DNA of 63,227 bases from Chloroflexota bacterium (lineage in GTDB: Bacteria > Chloroflexota > UBA11872): contig JAPPNP010000003.1 in NCBI GenBank assembly GCA_028873795.1, positions 1 to 63,227 on the forward strand, written 5' to 3'. Made by a program: the position numbers and the translations under genes. This document shows positions 51,405 to 59,932 of this stretch, one piece after another. Each line of letters begins with the position of its first letter. Position 1 is the first letter of the stretch. The notes beneath the pieces were generated by a model. That model saw nothing but the letters and a program-made list of their open reading frames with translations, made no database searches and had not been told where the DNA came from.

Positions 51405-52772
51405 ATGGGTGACCCAGCGCGTCGGTCGAACGCGCCGGTCGGAGAGGCGGAGCTTGCCGCCGGGCATGCCGCCGCCAGCTACATCAACAGCCTTATCCGC
51501 GGTCCCGCCGGCCCCACGCAGCCGCGCGCGCCTTCTGATCAACGCCAGCGAGGTCGGAAACGCCTGGCGCGGATGCGGCGCTTTTTGGAGGCGCTCGGCA
51601 ACCCGCAAGACGACTTGCCCGTGGTGCTGGTGGCGGGGACTTCCGGCAAAGGGTCGGTGGCGGTCAAGATCGCCCAGGGGCTCCGGGCCGCCGGCTATTC
51701 GGCCGGACTGCACGTCACCCCCTATCTGCAAACACCGCTGGAGAAGTTCTGGCTCGATGGACAGTTGGCTCGGCCCGGCGAGCTTGCCGACCTGGCAGCG
51801 TGGGTCCGGCCGACCGTCGAGCGGGCCGATCCGCGGCGGCCGCCGACCTACGGCATGGTCTGGGTGGCCCTGACGTTCGAATATTTCCGCCGCGCCGGCG
51901 TGGATGCGCTGGTGCTCGAGGTCGGGGCCGGCGGACGCTTCGACCTCACCAACGTCTGCGAGCCGCTGCTCAACGTGATCACCACGGTGGGTATAGACCA
52001 CGAGAAGAGTCTGGGACCGTCGCTGGCCGACATCGCCTGGCACAAGGCCGGCATTGGGCGGCCGGGAGTACCCACCGTCGTGGGCGGCATGCCCGCGCCG
52101 GCGCGAGATGTGGTGATTGACGAGTTGCAGCGGGCCGGAGCGCCGCTCATCGATGCCCGGACGACGGCGCCCGCCGACTTCCGCGCAACGAACGATGGCC
52201 TGGCGGATGCGGCGCTGGAGGCGCTGGCGGCGAGCGGATTCCGTCGCATCGACCGCGCGGCCCGCGAGGCCGCCCATGCCGCCGCTCTGCCCGGGCGCTA
52301 TGAGCGCATGCCGTCCGACGACGGCCCGGCCGTGATCCTCGACGGCGCCCACAATCCCGACAAGGCCCGCGCGCTGGCCGACCTGTGGGGGCGCGAATGT
52401 CCAGCCGAATCTGGCGTGCTGGTGGCGGGTACGGTGGGCTACCGGTCGCCAGCTGCCGTCTTGACGCCGCTGTGGCCGACGGTCAGGACGTGGATCGCCA
52501 CCGAGCCCCAGGTGCTGGGCAAGCCGCCCACGCCGGCGACGGTCGCCGCCCAGGCCGGCCGCGACGCCGGGTCGCCGCCTGCCGCCGCCGAGCCCGACCC
52601 GCTGCGGGCGCTGGACCGCGCCCTGGACATCTGTCCGCCGGGCGGGAGCGTGCTCGTGGCGGGGTCGTTATATCTGGCGGGCAACGTCCGGTCGCGCTGG
52701 TATCCCACCGAAGCGATCGAGCGCCAGCGCACCATGTGGCCGCTGCGCCATACTGCGGCCGACCATGCATGA
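51405..52772 (+). CDS. folC: Folylpolyglutamate/dihydrofolate synthase
   Basis: FolC adds glutamate to folates. The 455-aa Mur-ligase-fold protein has the ATP loop VLVAGTSGKGSVAVK, the GAGGRFDLTNV motif with the metal site, and the C-terminal PAVILDGAHNPDKARAL. Its last eight bases overlap the start of the DUF2203 gene. The start is the ATG at 51405; a later one is possible. Confidence 0.93.
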   Translation: MGDPARRSNAPVGEAELAAGHAAASYINSLIRGPAGPTQPRAPSDQRQRGRKRLARMRRFLEALGNPQDDLPVVLVAGTSGKGSVAVKIAQGLRAAGYSAGLHVTPYLQTPLEKFWLDGQLARPGELADLAAWVRPTVERADPRRPPTYGMVWVALTFEYFRRAGVDALVLEVGAGGRFDLTNVCEPLLNVITTVGIDHEKSLGPSLADIAWHKAGIGRPGVPTVVGGMPAPARDVVIDELQRAGAPLIDARTTAPADFRATNDGLADAALEALAASGFRRIDRAAREAAHAAALPGRYERMPSDDGPAVILDGAHNPDKARALADLWGRECPAESGVLVAGTVGYRSPAAVLTPLWPTVRTWIATEPQVLGKPPTPATVAAQAGRDAGSPPAAAEPDPLRALDRALDICPPGGSVLVAGSLYLAGNVRSRWYPTEAIERQRTMWPLRHTAADHA

Positions 52773-53199
52773 CGAACCCGAAGCGCTCCACGGCGACGAA
52801 CCCGAAGAGCCGGAGCTTCGCCGCTACACGCTGCGCGAGGCCAACGAGCTGCTGGTCGAGGCGCGGCCGGTGCTGGCGAAGCTGCGTCGCATCTGGCTGG
52901 AGGCCGACCCGGACCGCCAGGCCTTTGAGCGCGTCCAGGAGTCGGACGCCGGCGCGGTGGACGTGAGCCTGGCGCATCAACGGCTCATCGCCGGGCTGTG
53001 GGACGTCCAGCCGCTGGTGGCCTGGCTGCGCGCCCGCGATATCTTGCTGCGCGACCCCGCCACCGGGCTGATCGACTTCCTCTCGGAGCTCGATGGCGAG
53101 GACTGCTACCTCTGCTGGCGTCTCGGCGAAGAGGACATTGCCTACTGGCACGGCACCGACGAGGGCTTCGACAACCGCAAGCCGCTGCCGGGCGTTTAG
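52765..53199 (+). CDS. DUF2203 domain protein
   Basis: The 144-aa product fits DUF2203, whose function is unknown: YTLREANELLVEARPVL near the N-terminus and GLIDFLSELDGEDCYLCWRLGEEDIAYWHGTDEGF at the C-terminus (the second quoted in two parts: GLIDFLSELDGEDCY and LCWRLGEEDIAYWH). It is coupled to folC by overlap and nearly abuts the recQ start. Confidence 0.88.
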   Translation: MHDEPEALHGDEPEEPELRRYTLREANELLVEARPVLAKLRRIWLEADPDRQAFERVQESDAGAVDVSLAHQRLIAGLWDVQPLVAWLRARDILLRDPATGLIDFLSELDGEDCYLCWRLGEEDIAYWHGTDEGFDNRKPLPGV

Positions 53200-53200
53200 C

Positions 53201-55363
53201 TTGGCCACGTTCCGCGGCGTCGCCAAGGACGAGCTCGACATTCGGCAGGTTCTCAAGGCTCGCTTCGGCTACGACGAGTTTCGTCCCCTGCAGGCCGAGA
53301 TCATCGGCAATGTGCTTGCTGGGCGGGACACGCTGGTGCTGATGCCGACGGGTGGGGGCAAGTCGCTCTGCTATCAGCTGCCGGCGCTATGTCTGGATGG
53401 GCTGACGCTGGTGATCTCACCGCTCATCGCCCTGATGAAGGACCAGGTCGACGCCCTGCAGGCCAACGGCGTGGCGGCGGCGTTTGTCAACAGCTCGGTG
53501 CCGGCGCAGGAGGCCCACGGCATCCTGACGGCGGCTCGGGCGGGCCGGCTCGAGCTGCTCTACGTGGCCCCGGAGCGCCTGGCCGTCCCGGGCTTTCAAG
53601 ACTTCCTCGGCTCCGCCAACGTCGGCCTGATCGCGATCGACGAGGCCCACTGCATCTCCGAGTGGGGGCATGACTTCCGCCCCGAATACCGCAACCTCCG
53701 CACGCTGCGCGACACCCTCTCGAGCGCCGCGATCATCGCCCTCACGGCCACCGCCACGGCCAAGGTTCGCGATGACATCGTGGAGCAACTGGGGATGTCG
53801 CGGGCGCGGCAGTTCGTCTCTAGCTTCAACCGCGAGAACCTGACCTATATCGTCCGCCCCAAGCGCCGCCCCTTCGACCACCTGGTCCAGAGTCTGCGCC
53901 GTCATGCCGACGGGGCATCCATCGTCTATTGCCTCTCGCGCGACGGCACCGAGACGCTGGCGTCGAAGCTCTCGCGCCGGGGCTTGCCGGCGCTCCCGTA
54001 CCACGCCGGTCTCGATTCGAGCGTCCGCCGGGACACGCAGGAACGGTTCATTCGGGACGACGCGCGGATCATCGTGGCGACCATTGCCTTTGGCATGGGG
54101 ATCGACAAGCCCGACGTGCGGCTCATCGCCCACTACGACCTGCCCAAGACGCTGGAAGGCTATTACCAGGAAACCGGCCGGGCGGGACGCGACGGATTGC
54201 CAAGCGAATGCGTGCTGTATTTTTCCGCCGGCGACCGAGCCAAGTTCACGCGCTTCATAGACGAGATCGAGAACCCGAAAGAGCGCGAACGGGCCCGCCA
54301 AAAGCTCGACCAGATGATTGCCTACGGCGAAGCGCGGACCTGCCGTCGGGCGTTCCTGTTGCAGTACTTCGGTGAGAGCTACGACCGGCCGGACTGCGGC
54401 GGCTGCGACGTGTGCCTGGCCGAGCGCGAATCGTTCGACGCGACCGAGATTGCCCAAATGGTCCTGTCGGCGGTCATTCGCACCGGCGAGCGATTTGGCC
54501 CCGCCCACGTCGTCAGGGTCTTGCGCGGCTCGCGCGCCTGGAAGGTCCTGGAGTGGCGGCACCACGAGCTGCCGGTTTACGGCATCGCCGGTGACTACGG
54601 CCGCGACGAGCTCAAGGAGATCGTGAGCCTGCTGGAAGACGAGGGGCTGCTGCAACGGAGTCCCGACAAATTCGCGACAGTCTCGGTGACGGCGGCCGGC
54701 CATGACTTCCTGCGCCGGCGTGAGTCACTGTGGCTCAGTCGCATCAGGGGCGATGCGCTCGACCCTCAGGCCAGTTCGCACGACCCGCCGGTCCATTCCA
54801 ACGCCCCTCGGACCGGCGGTGAGACCTTCAGCGTCAATCCCGAGCTGTTCGAGCAGCTGAGCGACCTGCGTGGCGCGCTGGCACTGTCCCGCAAGCTTCC
54901 GCCCTACATGATCGTCGGCGACCAGGCCCTGCAAGAAATGGCCACGTTCTTCCCGCGTACCCGCGACGGCCTGGCGCACATCAGCGGCATCAGCCAGGCG
55001 AAGCTCGAAGACTTCGGCGACGCCTTCCTCAACGCGATTCGCACATTTGCCGACGCGCAGGACCTGTCGGAACAGGCGAATTCCCAGCAGCGGGCTCGCG
55101 ACCAGGGCAACGGCCGCCCCGACTTCGACCCGGAGCTGTTCGAGCGCCTGCGCGAGTTGCGTCGACGGCTTTCTGAAGCCAGGGAGCAGCCGGCGTACGT
55201 GATCTTCAGCAACCGGACGCTCGAAGAGATGGCGCGCACCAGGCCCCGCGACCGCACGAGCTTTGCGGAGCTATCGGGCGTCGGCCCGGCGAAGCTGGAG
55301 GAATTCGCAGACGACTTCCTGCAGGTGATCCGTGAGTACGTGGCTTCAAGGGAAACGGCGTAG
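53201..55363 (+). CDS. recQ: RecQ-family DNA helicase with two HRDC domains
   Basis: RecQ is a 3'-5' helicase for recombination and replication repair. The 720-aa product has the RecQ motif FRPLQAEIIGNVL, Walker A MPTGGGKSLCYQ, DEAH in IDEAHCISEWGHDFRPEYR, the zinc-binding Cys set (CRRAFLLQYFGE and CGGCDVC), the winged-helix RQC domain and two tandem HRDC domains at the C-terminus (about 545-610 and 645-715). It starts with a TTG at 53201, two bases after the DUF2203 stop. Confidence 0.95.
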   Translation: MATFRGVAKDELDIRQVLKARFGYDEFRPLQAEIIGNVLAGRDTLVLMPTGGGKSLCYQLPALCLDGLTLVISPLIALMKDQVDALQANGVAAAFVNSSVPAQEAHGILTAARAGRLELLYVAPERLAVPGFQDFLGSANVGLIAIDEAHCISEWGHDFRPEYRNLRTLRDTLSSAAIIALTATATAKVRDDIVEQLGMSRARQFVSSFNRENLTYIVRPKRRPFDHLVQSLRRHADGASIVYCLSRDGTETLASKLSRRGLPALPYHAGLDSSVRRDTQERFIRDDARIIVATIAFGMGIDKPDVRLIAHYDLPKTLEGYYQETGRAGRDGLPSECVLYFSAGDRAKFTRFIDEIENPKERERARQKLDQMIAYGEARTCRRAFLLQYFGESYDRPDCGGCDVCLAERESFDATEIAQMVLSAVIRTGERFGPAHVVRVLRGSRAWKVLEWRHHELPVYGIAGDYGRDELKEIVSLLEDEGLLQRSPDKFATVSVTAAGHDFLRRRESLWLSRIRGDALDPQASSHDPPVHSNAPRTGGETFSVNPELFEQLSDLRGALALSRKLPPYMIVGDQALQEMATFFPRTRDGLAHISGISQAKLEDFGDAFLNAIRTFADAQDLSEQANSQQRARDQGNGRPDFDPELFERLRELRRRLSEAREQPAYVIFSNRTLEEMARTRPRDRTSFAELSGVGPAKLEEFADDFLQVIREYVASRETA

Positions 55364-55419
55364 TCGAGGGACTTGGTCGGTGGGAAAGTCCGACTATCCG
55401 TCGGATGGAGCGTGGATTT

Positions 55420-55685
55420 CCTGGGTCCGATCGCTCGGCTTGTCTGGCGAAATACGGGGGTGGATTCCCGCATTTGGCGAGGATTGCAGGCCCCGAACGG
55501 GCGGGTCTGAGACCCGCCCCTACACCTGAATTCCATTGGGCCTCCAGGTTTGGTCGGAGTGGATTCCCACCTCCCGGGACCTTCGCAAAACACACGCAGG
55601 CTTGGGGACGACCGGGCGCGTCCCTTCCGCTCCCAGGTTCAATGAGGGGTGGATTCCCGCCTTCGCGGGAATGACGGACGGCGAA
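55420..55685. repeat. Cluster of palindromes and a truncated MITE-like copy
   Basis: The 506-bp gap 55364-55869 contains the GGGCGGGTCTGAGACCCGCCC palindrome at 55499-55519. A partial copy of the MITE-like family follows at about 55576-55680 (GGGACCTTCGC on one side, no matching right end), including GATTCCCGCCTTCGCGGGAATGAC. Confidence 0.75.
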
Positions 55686-55869
55686 TGTCCTAGTGCCTGG
55701 CTGTGGGGGCCATTGACGGCGGGTCGAGGCTAGCCGTACGGTCGATTCCGATGCTCATTGCGCTGAGGACCTCGCCATCGCCAAGCCTCCCGTCAGCGAC
55801 GCGGCCGTCGCCGCCAAGACCGGCAAGACCTGGGACGAATGGTGCGCCATCCTGGACGCCGCCGGCGGC

Positions 55870-56316
55870 ATGACCATCGGCCACACGGCCATCGCCACCT
55901 ACCTGCGCGATCAGCACGACGTCCCACCCTGGTGGAGCCAGGAAGTCACCGTGGGCTACGAGCGCATCCGCGGTCTGCGCGAGGAGAACCAGACTCCGCG
56001 CGGCTACCAGGTGAGCGTGAGCAAGACGCTGCCGGTCGCCGCCGAGACGCTTTATGAGGCCTGGACCGACGAGGAAATCCGTGCGCGCTGGCTCGGCGAC
56101 GACGAGCCGCACATCCGCACGGCGCGTCCCCACAAGTCGCTGCGCATCACCTGGGTCGACGGCGTCACCCACGTCGAGGCGGCCTTCTATCCCAAGGCGC
56201 CGTCAAAAAGCCAGGTCGTGGTGCAGCACTCAAAGCTTGCGGATCGCGCCGACGTCGAGGCCAAGCGCGCCTACTGGAAGGCGGCGCTCGCCCGGCTCGG
56301 TGGCGAGGTGACGTAA
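55870..56316 (+). CDS. DUF4287-type protein with AHSA1/SRPBCC-like C-terminus
   Basis: From ATG 55870 the product is 148 aa. The conserved family segment begins earlier in the same frame (AAKTGKTWDEWCAILDAA at 55813-55866), but no ATG, GTG or TTG precedes it after the last stop. WWSQEVTVGYERIRGLRE matches DUF4287, and the rest (YEAWTDEEIRARWLG, LRITWVDGVTHV) resembles an SRPBCC ligand-binding fold. The true start may have been lost (GTC at 55792 stands where ATG would be). Function unknown. Confidence 0.75.
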   Translation: MTIGHTAIATYLRDQHDVPPWWSQEVTVGYERIRGLREENQTPRGYQVSVSKTLPVAAETLYEAWTDEEIRARWLGDDEPHIRTARPHKSLRITWVDGVTHVEAAFYPKAPSKSQVVVQHSKLADRADVEAKRAYWKAALARLGGEVT

Positions 56317-56358
56317 CCGCTCGCTACGCTCCCCAAGTCCACCCGCTGGAACTCAACC

Positions 56359-57528
56359 ATGCTGCCCCGCGAACCCTATTTGCCCGCCGCCGGCGAGGAC
56401 GTCGCCCAGTGGCATTCGGTCTGCTATATCGACGCCGGCCTGACCCGCCTCGAGCGCTTTCAGACCAGCGGCGCTTCGGACGAATACCACGAGTTCGAGG
56501 AACGCACGTCACCCGACAACGGCCGCACCTGGACCGAGCGCGAAACGCTTCCCGGCGTCGTGCAGGATCTCGATGGCGGCGGCATCGTCACCGGTCTGCC
56601 TGGCATCTTCATCGACCGCGCACGCAACCGCCGCTACCAGATGCGCATGCGCCGCATTTGGCCCGGCGTGCCGGCCTATACCCACGCGTGGGGGTCCCAC
56701 CGGCACCCCTGCAACGACCACGTCTTTGCCTGGGTTGGCGACGAGCCCGAAACGCTGATTCGGTACGAGGAGGGACCGGACTTCGACCCGGAGAACCCGT
56801 TCGATCCTGAGTTCTGCTCAACCAACCGCGCCTATCCCGGACAGGCCATCACCATCGCACCCGACGGAACGGCCTATCTGCCGCTGGTGGCGCATCCGGC
56901 TTGGAAAGAGAGCGCGCACGCCGACGGCGGCCTCGTGGTCATGCGCCGCGAGCCCCAGTCGAGCGAGTGGCAGGCATCGAACATCGAGTTCCTCGGGACC
57001 GAGCGCTCCTCGCGCGGGGTGCTCGAGCCGGAAGTGGCAGTGCTGCGCGATGGCCGCCTGCTCGCGGTGGCTCGCGCCAGCAACACCGACACTACGCCGG
57101 GGCGCAAGTGGTTCAGCGTCTCCGACGACGGCGGCCGCCGTTTCTCGCCGCTGGACGAGCTGCGCTACGACGACGGCTCGCGGTTCTACTCGCCATCCAG
57201 CATCCATCGTTTCGTCCGCTCGGAGCGCAACGGGAAGCTCTACTGGCTCGCCAACATCACCCCGGAGCCGCCCGACGGCAACAGCCCGCGCTACCCGCTG
57301 TACATCGCCGAGATCGACGAGGATGGCCCTGCCGTCCGGCGCGACAGCCTGCTGCTGGTCGACGACCGCGGCCCCAACGAACCCGAGGCGCTACAGCTCT
57401 CCAACTTCAACATCCTCGAAGACCGCGAGACGCTGGAAATCGAGATCTACCTCACCCGCCTGGGCGAGGTGGCGGACCACTTCTGGCAGGGGGCCGTGTA
57501 CCGCTACATGTTCTCGCCGCCGACCTAG
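56359..57528 (+). CDS. Sialidase-fold (BNR-repeat) protein
   Basis: The 389-aa product has no signal peptide. Asp-box-like motifs occur in SPDNGRTWTE and SDDGGRRFS, and the whole suggests a six-blade propeller as in sialidases/neuraminidase-like hydrolases. Conserved Arg and Glu in LPGIFIDRARNRR and VLEPEVAVLRDGRLL might be catalytic. It may be a glycoside hydrolase; activity is not proven. It follows the DUF4287 gene on the same strand. Confidence 0.8.
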   Translation: MLPREPYLPAAGEDVAQWHSVCYIDAGLTRLERFQTSGASDEYHEFEERTSPDNGRTWTERETLPGVVQDLDGGGIVTGLPGIFIDRARNRRYQMRMRRIWPGVPAYTHAWGSHRHPCNDHVFAWVGDEPETLIRYEEGPDFDPENPFDPEFCSTNRAYPGQAITIAPDGTAYLPLVAHPAWKESAHADGGLVVMRREPQSSEWQASNIEFLGTERSSRGVLEPEVAVLRDGRLLAVARASNTDTTPGRKWFSVSDDGGRRFSPLDELRYDDGSRFYSPSSIHRFVRSERNGKLYWLANITPEPPDGNSPRYPLYIAEIDEDGPAVRRDSLLLVDDRGPNEPEALQLSNFNILEDRETLEIEIYLTRLGEVADHFWQGAVYRYMFSPPT

Positions 57529-57624
57529 CAGTGCTGCGAAAGACCCTGGCCGGGAGCGGCGCACCGCGGTCTTCCACCGTCACCTCCGCGAAAGTCGGTG
57601 TCGCCGTCTCGACGCCCGCATCAA

Positions 57625-57657
57625 TCGGCCTGGATTCCGGCCTCCGCCGGAATGACG
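57625..57657. repeat. Palindrome CTGGATTCCGGCCTCCGCCGGAATGAC
   Basis: The palindrome with arms GATTCCGG and CCGGAATGAC lies between the sialidase-fold gene and the tRNA pair. It is the same module as inside the MITE-like copies. Confidence 0.75.
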
Positions 57658-57700
57658 ACCGGGGCCTCGGGATCACGGAGCATGCGGCGGCATGGAGAGG

Positions 57701-57784
57701 TGCCGAGGGCGGGATTCGAACCCGCACGAGCGGTTGCTCACAGCCTCCTGAGGACTGCGTGTCTGCCAGTTTCACCACCTCGGC
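57701..57784 (-). tRNA. tRNA-Leu (CAG)
   Basis: The sequence folds as a class II tRNA: acceptor GCCGAGG/CCTCGGC, D-arm, anticodon loop CTCAGGA (anticodon CAG), a long variable arm and a T-arm with GGTTCGAATCC. CCA is not encoded. It lies four bases after tRNA-Met on the same strand. Confidence 0.95.
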
Positions 57785-57788
57785 CGGC

Positions 57789-57863
57789 TGGTAGCGGAGG
57801 CAGGAATCGAACCTGCGGCCAAGGGCTTATGAGTCCCCTGCTCTACCTCTGAGCTACTCCGCC
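57789..57863 (-). tRNA. tRNA-Met (CAT)
   Basis: The acceptor is GGCGGAG/CTCCGCT with a terminal G1-U72 wobble, and the anticodon loop CTCATAA gives CAT. The T-arm has GGTTCGATTCC. CCA is encoded at the 3' end. The first anticodon stem pair before the loop is A-G, so this stem is short by one pair. CAT could also mark an Ile (modified C) tRNA; Met is likelier. Confidence 0.9.
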
Positions 57864-58051
57864 GCGCCCCGCGCGCACGGCGTTGGGGGCTGGGCTTGAA
57901 CGGTACCACGGTCGCCTTCGGCGATGCCTTTTCGACACCTGTTCTCGATCGCCGGGGCGAGGAGATGAAACGCGGTTCGGTGGCGACCTTCCGCCCGTCA
58001 AACGTGTCTCACACCCCTACGGTCAGTGCACTTAGGGACCGAGGCCGCCGC

Positions 58052-59803
58052 CTACGCCGCCTCGGGCGGGTCCACGCGCACGGTGATGATATCGGTGCCG
58101 TGGTACTGCTGATGGTTTACGGAAGTGGCGTAATGCCGCAGCAGCTGGAGCGAGAGTTCGCTCTCGGCCACGATTTCCGAGTCGTGCTGCTGGAGCTGTC
58201 GGACGCGGTCCTCCAGGTTTTCCTCGCTGCCGCCGCCGATGAACTCCAGGTCCGCCACCGGACCTTCGCTGGAGGCCACCACGACCAGCCGGCGTCCGTC
58301 GTCCTCGTCATCGTCATCATCATCGAGACTGAGCTTCATTGGCGCCAGCGTCAGCAGCGTTTCTTCCGCCACCGCGTTCAAGCGGTCTTTCATGGCGTTG
58401 TCCCAGCCCCGGCGGTCGGCGAACTTGGTCACGAACGCCGAGAGCTCGGGCAGGACTTCGATGTGGAGCCTCGACTCGAAGCGCATGCGGCGATGGCTGG
58501 TCAGCTCCAGGAACAGAATCATCGCGACGACGGCGAACCCCCCGGTGGTGACGCCGCTCTTGAGCAGCGTGCCCCACACCGTGCCGAGGTCGGGCAGGCT
58601 GAAGAGGCCGAACTGGAACGCGGCGCCGATCCAGAACGAAAGGCCCGCAATGGTCAGCCGCTGTCGGTTCTCTTCGGTCTGGATCACCGTTCGCGCGCCG
58701 TCCACGAACAGCGTGCCCGTCACCAGAATCAGATACCCCGCCATCACGGGTCCCGGCAGCGAGCTGAGCAGGCCGGAGACTTTGGGAAAGAACGCCAGCA
58801 GGATGAACAGGCCGCCGATGAGATACCCCACGCGGCGGGAGGCGACGCCGGTAACCTGGGTGAACGACACGATGCCGGGACTGACGATGGTGGGCACCGA
58901 GCCGGCGACGCCCGCGAGCACGTTGCACACGCCGGTGCCGGCCAGCGCGCCCTGCACCTCGCGGAAGTTGATGGCCAGGTCCTCGCGCCGCGCCACGCGC
59001 TGCAGCGAGATGGCTTCACCGTTCACCTGGATGGAGATGATTACGCCGAGAAATAGGAATGCCGGCAGCAGCGTCCAGAAGGGGATGCCGAAATCGAATC
59101 CCAACTGGGGCCCTGCGCCGGGCAGGCCCACCCAGCCGGCCTCGGTCACTCGATCAAAGTCGTAGATGCCGAAGGCCGCGGCCGCCGCCGAGCCGACCAC
59201 GATGCCGATCATCGGCGCCCACAGACGCCACACCGGCGAGCCGCGCAGGGTGAGCGCGGCGACGACCACGAGCGTGACCAGCGCGGTCAGCGGCGCGGCC
59301 ACGGGTTCGGCCTCCGCGGCCTCGTCCAGCAGACCGAAGACCACCGAGGCCAGGGTGATGGAGAGAATCATCATCACGGTGCCGCTGATGGTGGGCGTCA
59401 CGATTCGCCGCAGAATGAAGAGCCAGCGGGAAATGATTAGCTGGAACACGGCGGAGGCGAGAATCAGCCAGGTCAACGTCGCCGGACCGCCATCTTTGAG
59501 CGCCGTGATGCAGAACGGAATCGAGAATGCGGCCGTGAACAGGGGCAGCACGGTTCCGGCGCCGATGGGGCCCACCCGGCGCACCTGCAGCACCGTGGCC
59601 ACCCCAACGACCACCAGCGTGGCGAAGACCATCCACCCGAGGTAGGCGTCGTCCTGCCCGGAGGCCTTGGCCACGATCACCGGCGTGACCAGCAGGGCGG
59701 CGGACGCGATCAGACCGAATTGCAGGGTGTAGCCGAGCGACGCCAGCAGCGGCGGGCTTTCGTGCGCCTCGTAGCGTGGATGCCTAGGGGTCGCCGCCGC
59801 CAG
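58052..59803 (-). CDS. NCS2 (xanthine/uracil) permease fused to RsbW-like domain
   Basis: The first ~430 residues fit a NCS2/SLC23 nucleobase transporter with about 12-14 helices, including GIVSFTQVTGVASRRVGYLIGG and FPKVSGLLSSLPGPVMAG. The last ~144 residues look like a HATPase/RsbW-type domain: FVTKFADRRGWDNAMKDRL, then NAVAEETLLTL in the place of the N-box, then LSLQLLRHYATSVNHQQ. The N-box Asn seems lost. The first ATG/GTG is at 59680, but the family N-terminus (ESPPLLASLGYTLQFGLI) lies upstream; a CTG at 59803 with GGGGAGG five bases before is the probable start. Confidence 0.8.
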   Translation of the reverse strand: MAAATPRHPRYEAHESPPLLASLGYTLQFGLIASAALLVTPVIVAKASGQDDAYLGWMVFATLVVVGVATVLQVRRVGPIGAGTVLPLFTAAFSIPFCITALKDGGPATLTWLILASAVFQLIISRWLFILRRIVTPTISGTVMMILSITLASVVFGLLDEAAEAEPVAAPLTALVTLVVVAALTLRGSPVWRLWAPMIGIVVGSAAAAAFGIYDFDRVTEAGWVGLPGAGPQLGFDFGIPFWTLLPAFLFLGVIISIQVNGEAISLQRVARREDLAINFREVQGALAGTGVCNVLAGVAGSVPTIVSPGIVSFTQVTGVASRRVGYLIGGLFILLAFFPKVSGLLSSLPGPVMAGYLILVTGTLFVDGARTVIQTEENRQRLTIAGLSFWIGAAFQFGLFSLPDLGTVWGTLLKSGVTTGGFAVVAMILFLELTSHRRMRFESRLHIEVLPELSAFVTKFADRRGWDNAMKDRLNAVAEETLLTLAPMKLSLDDDDDDEDDGRRLVVVASSEGPVADLEFIGGGSEENLEDRVRQLQQHDSEIVAESELSLQLLRHYATSVNHQQYHGTDIITVRVDPPEAA

Positions 59804-59932
59804 AACTACCTCCCCGCGAACCTGGGTTCGGTGAGCCTGCGCGCACTATACGACGATCCCCGGTCTGGATGGTGAGCCGGGGGAATGCCGGCGATGCGAT
59901 GCCCGCTCAACGATCAGAAATTTGGGTCGGTG

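Noticed and set aside
58239-59645. Plus-strand frames opposite the NCS2 permease
   Set aside because: They are antisense shadows and lack hydrophobic or family patterns.
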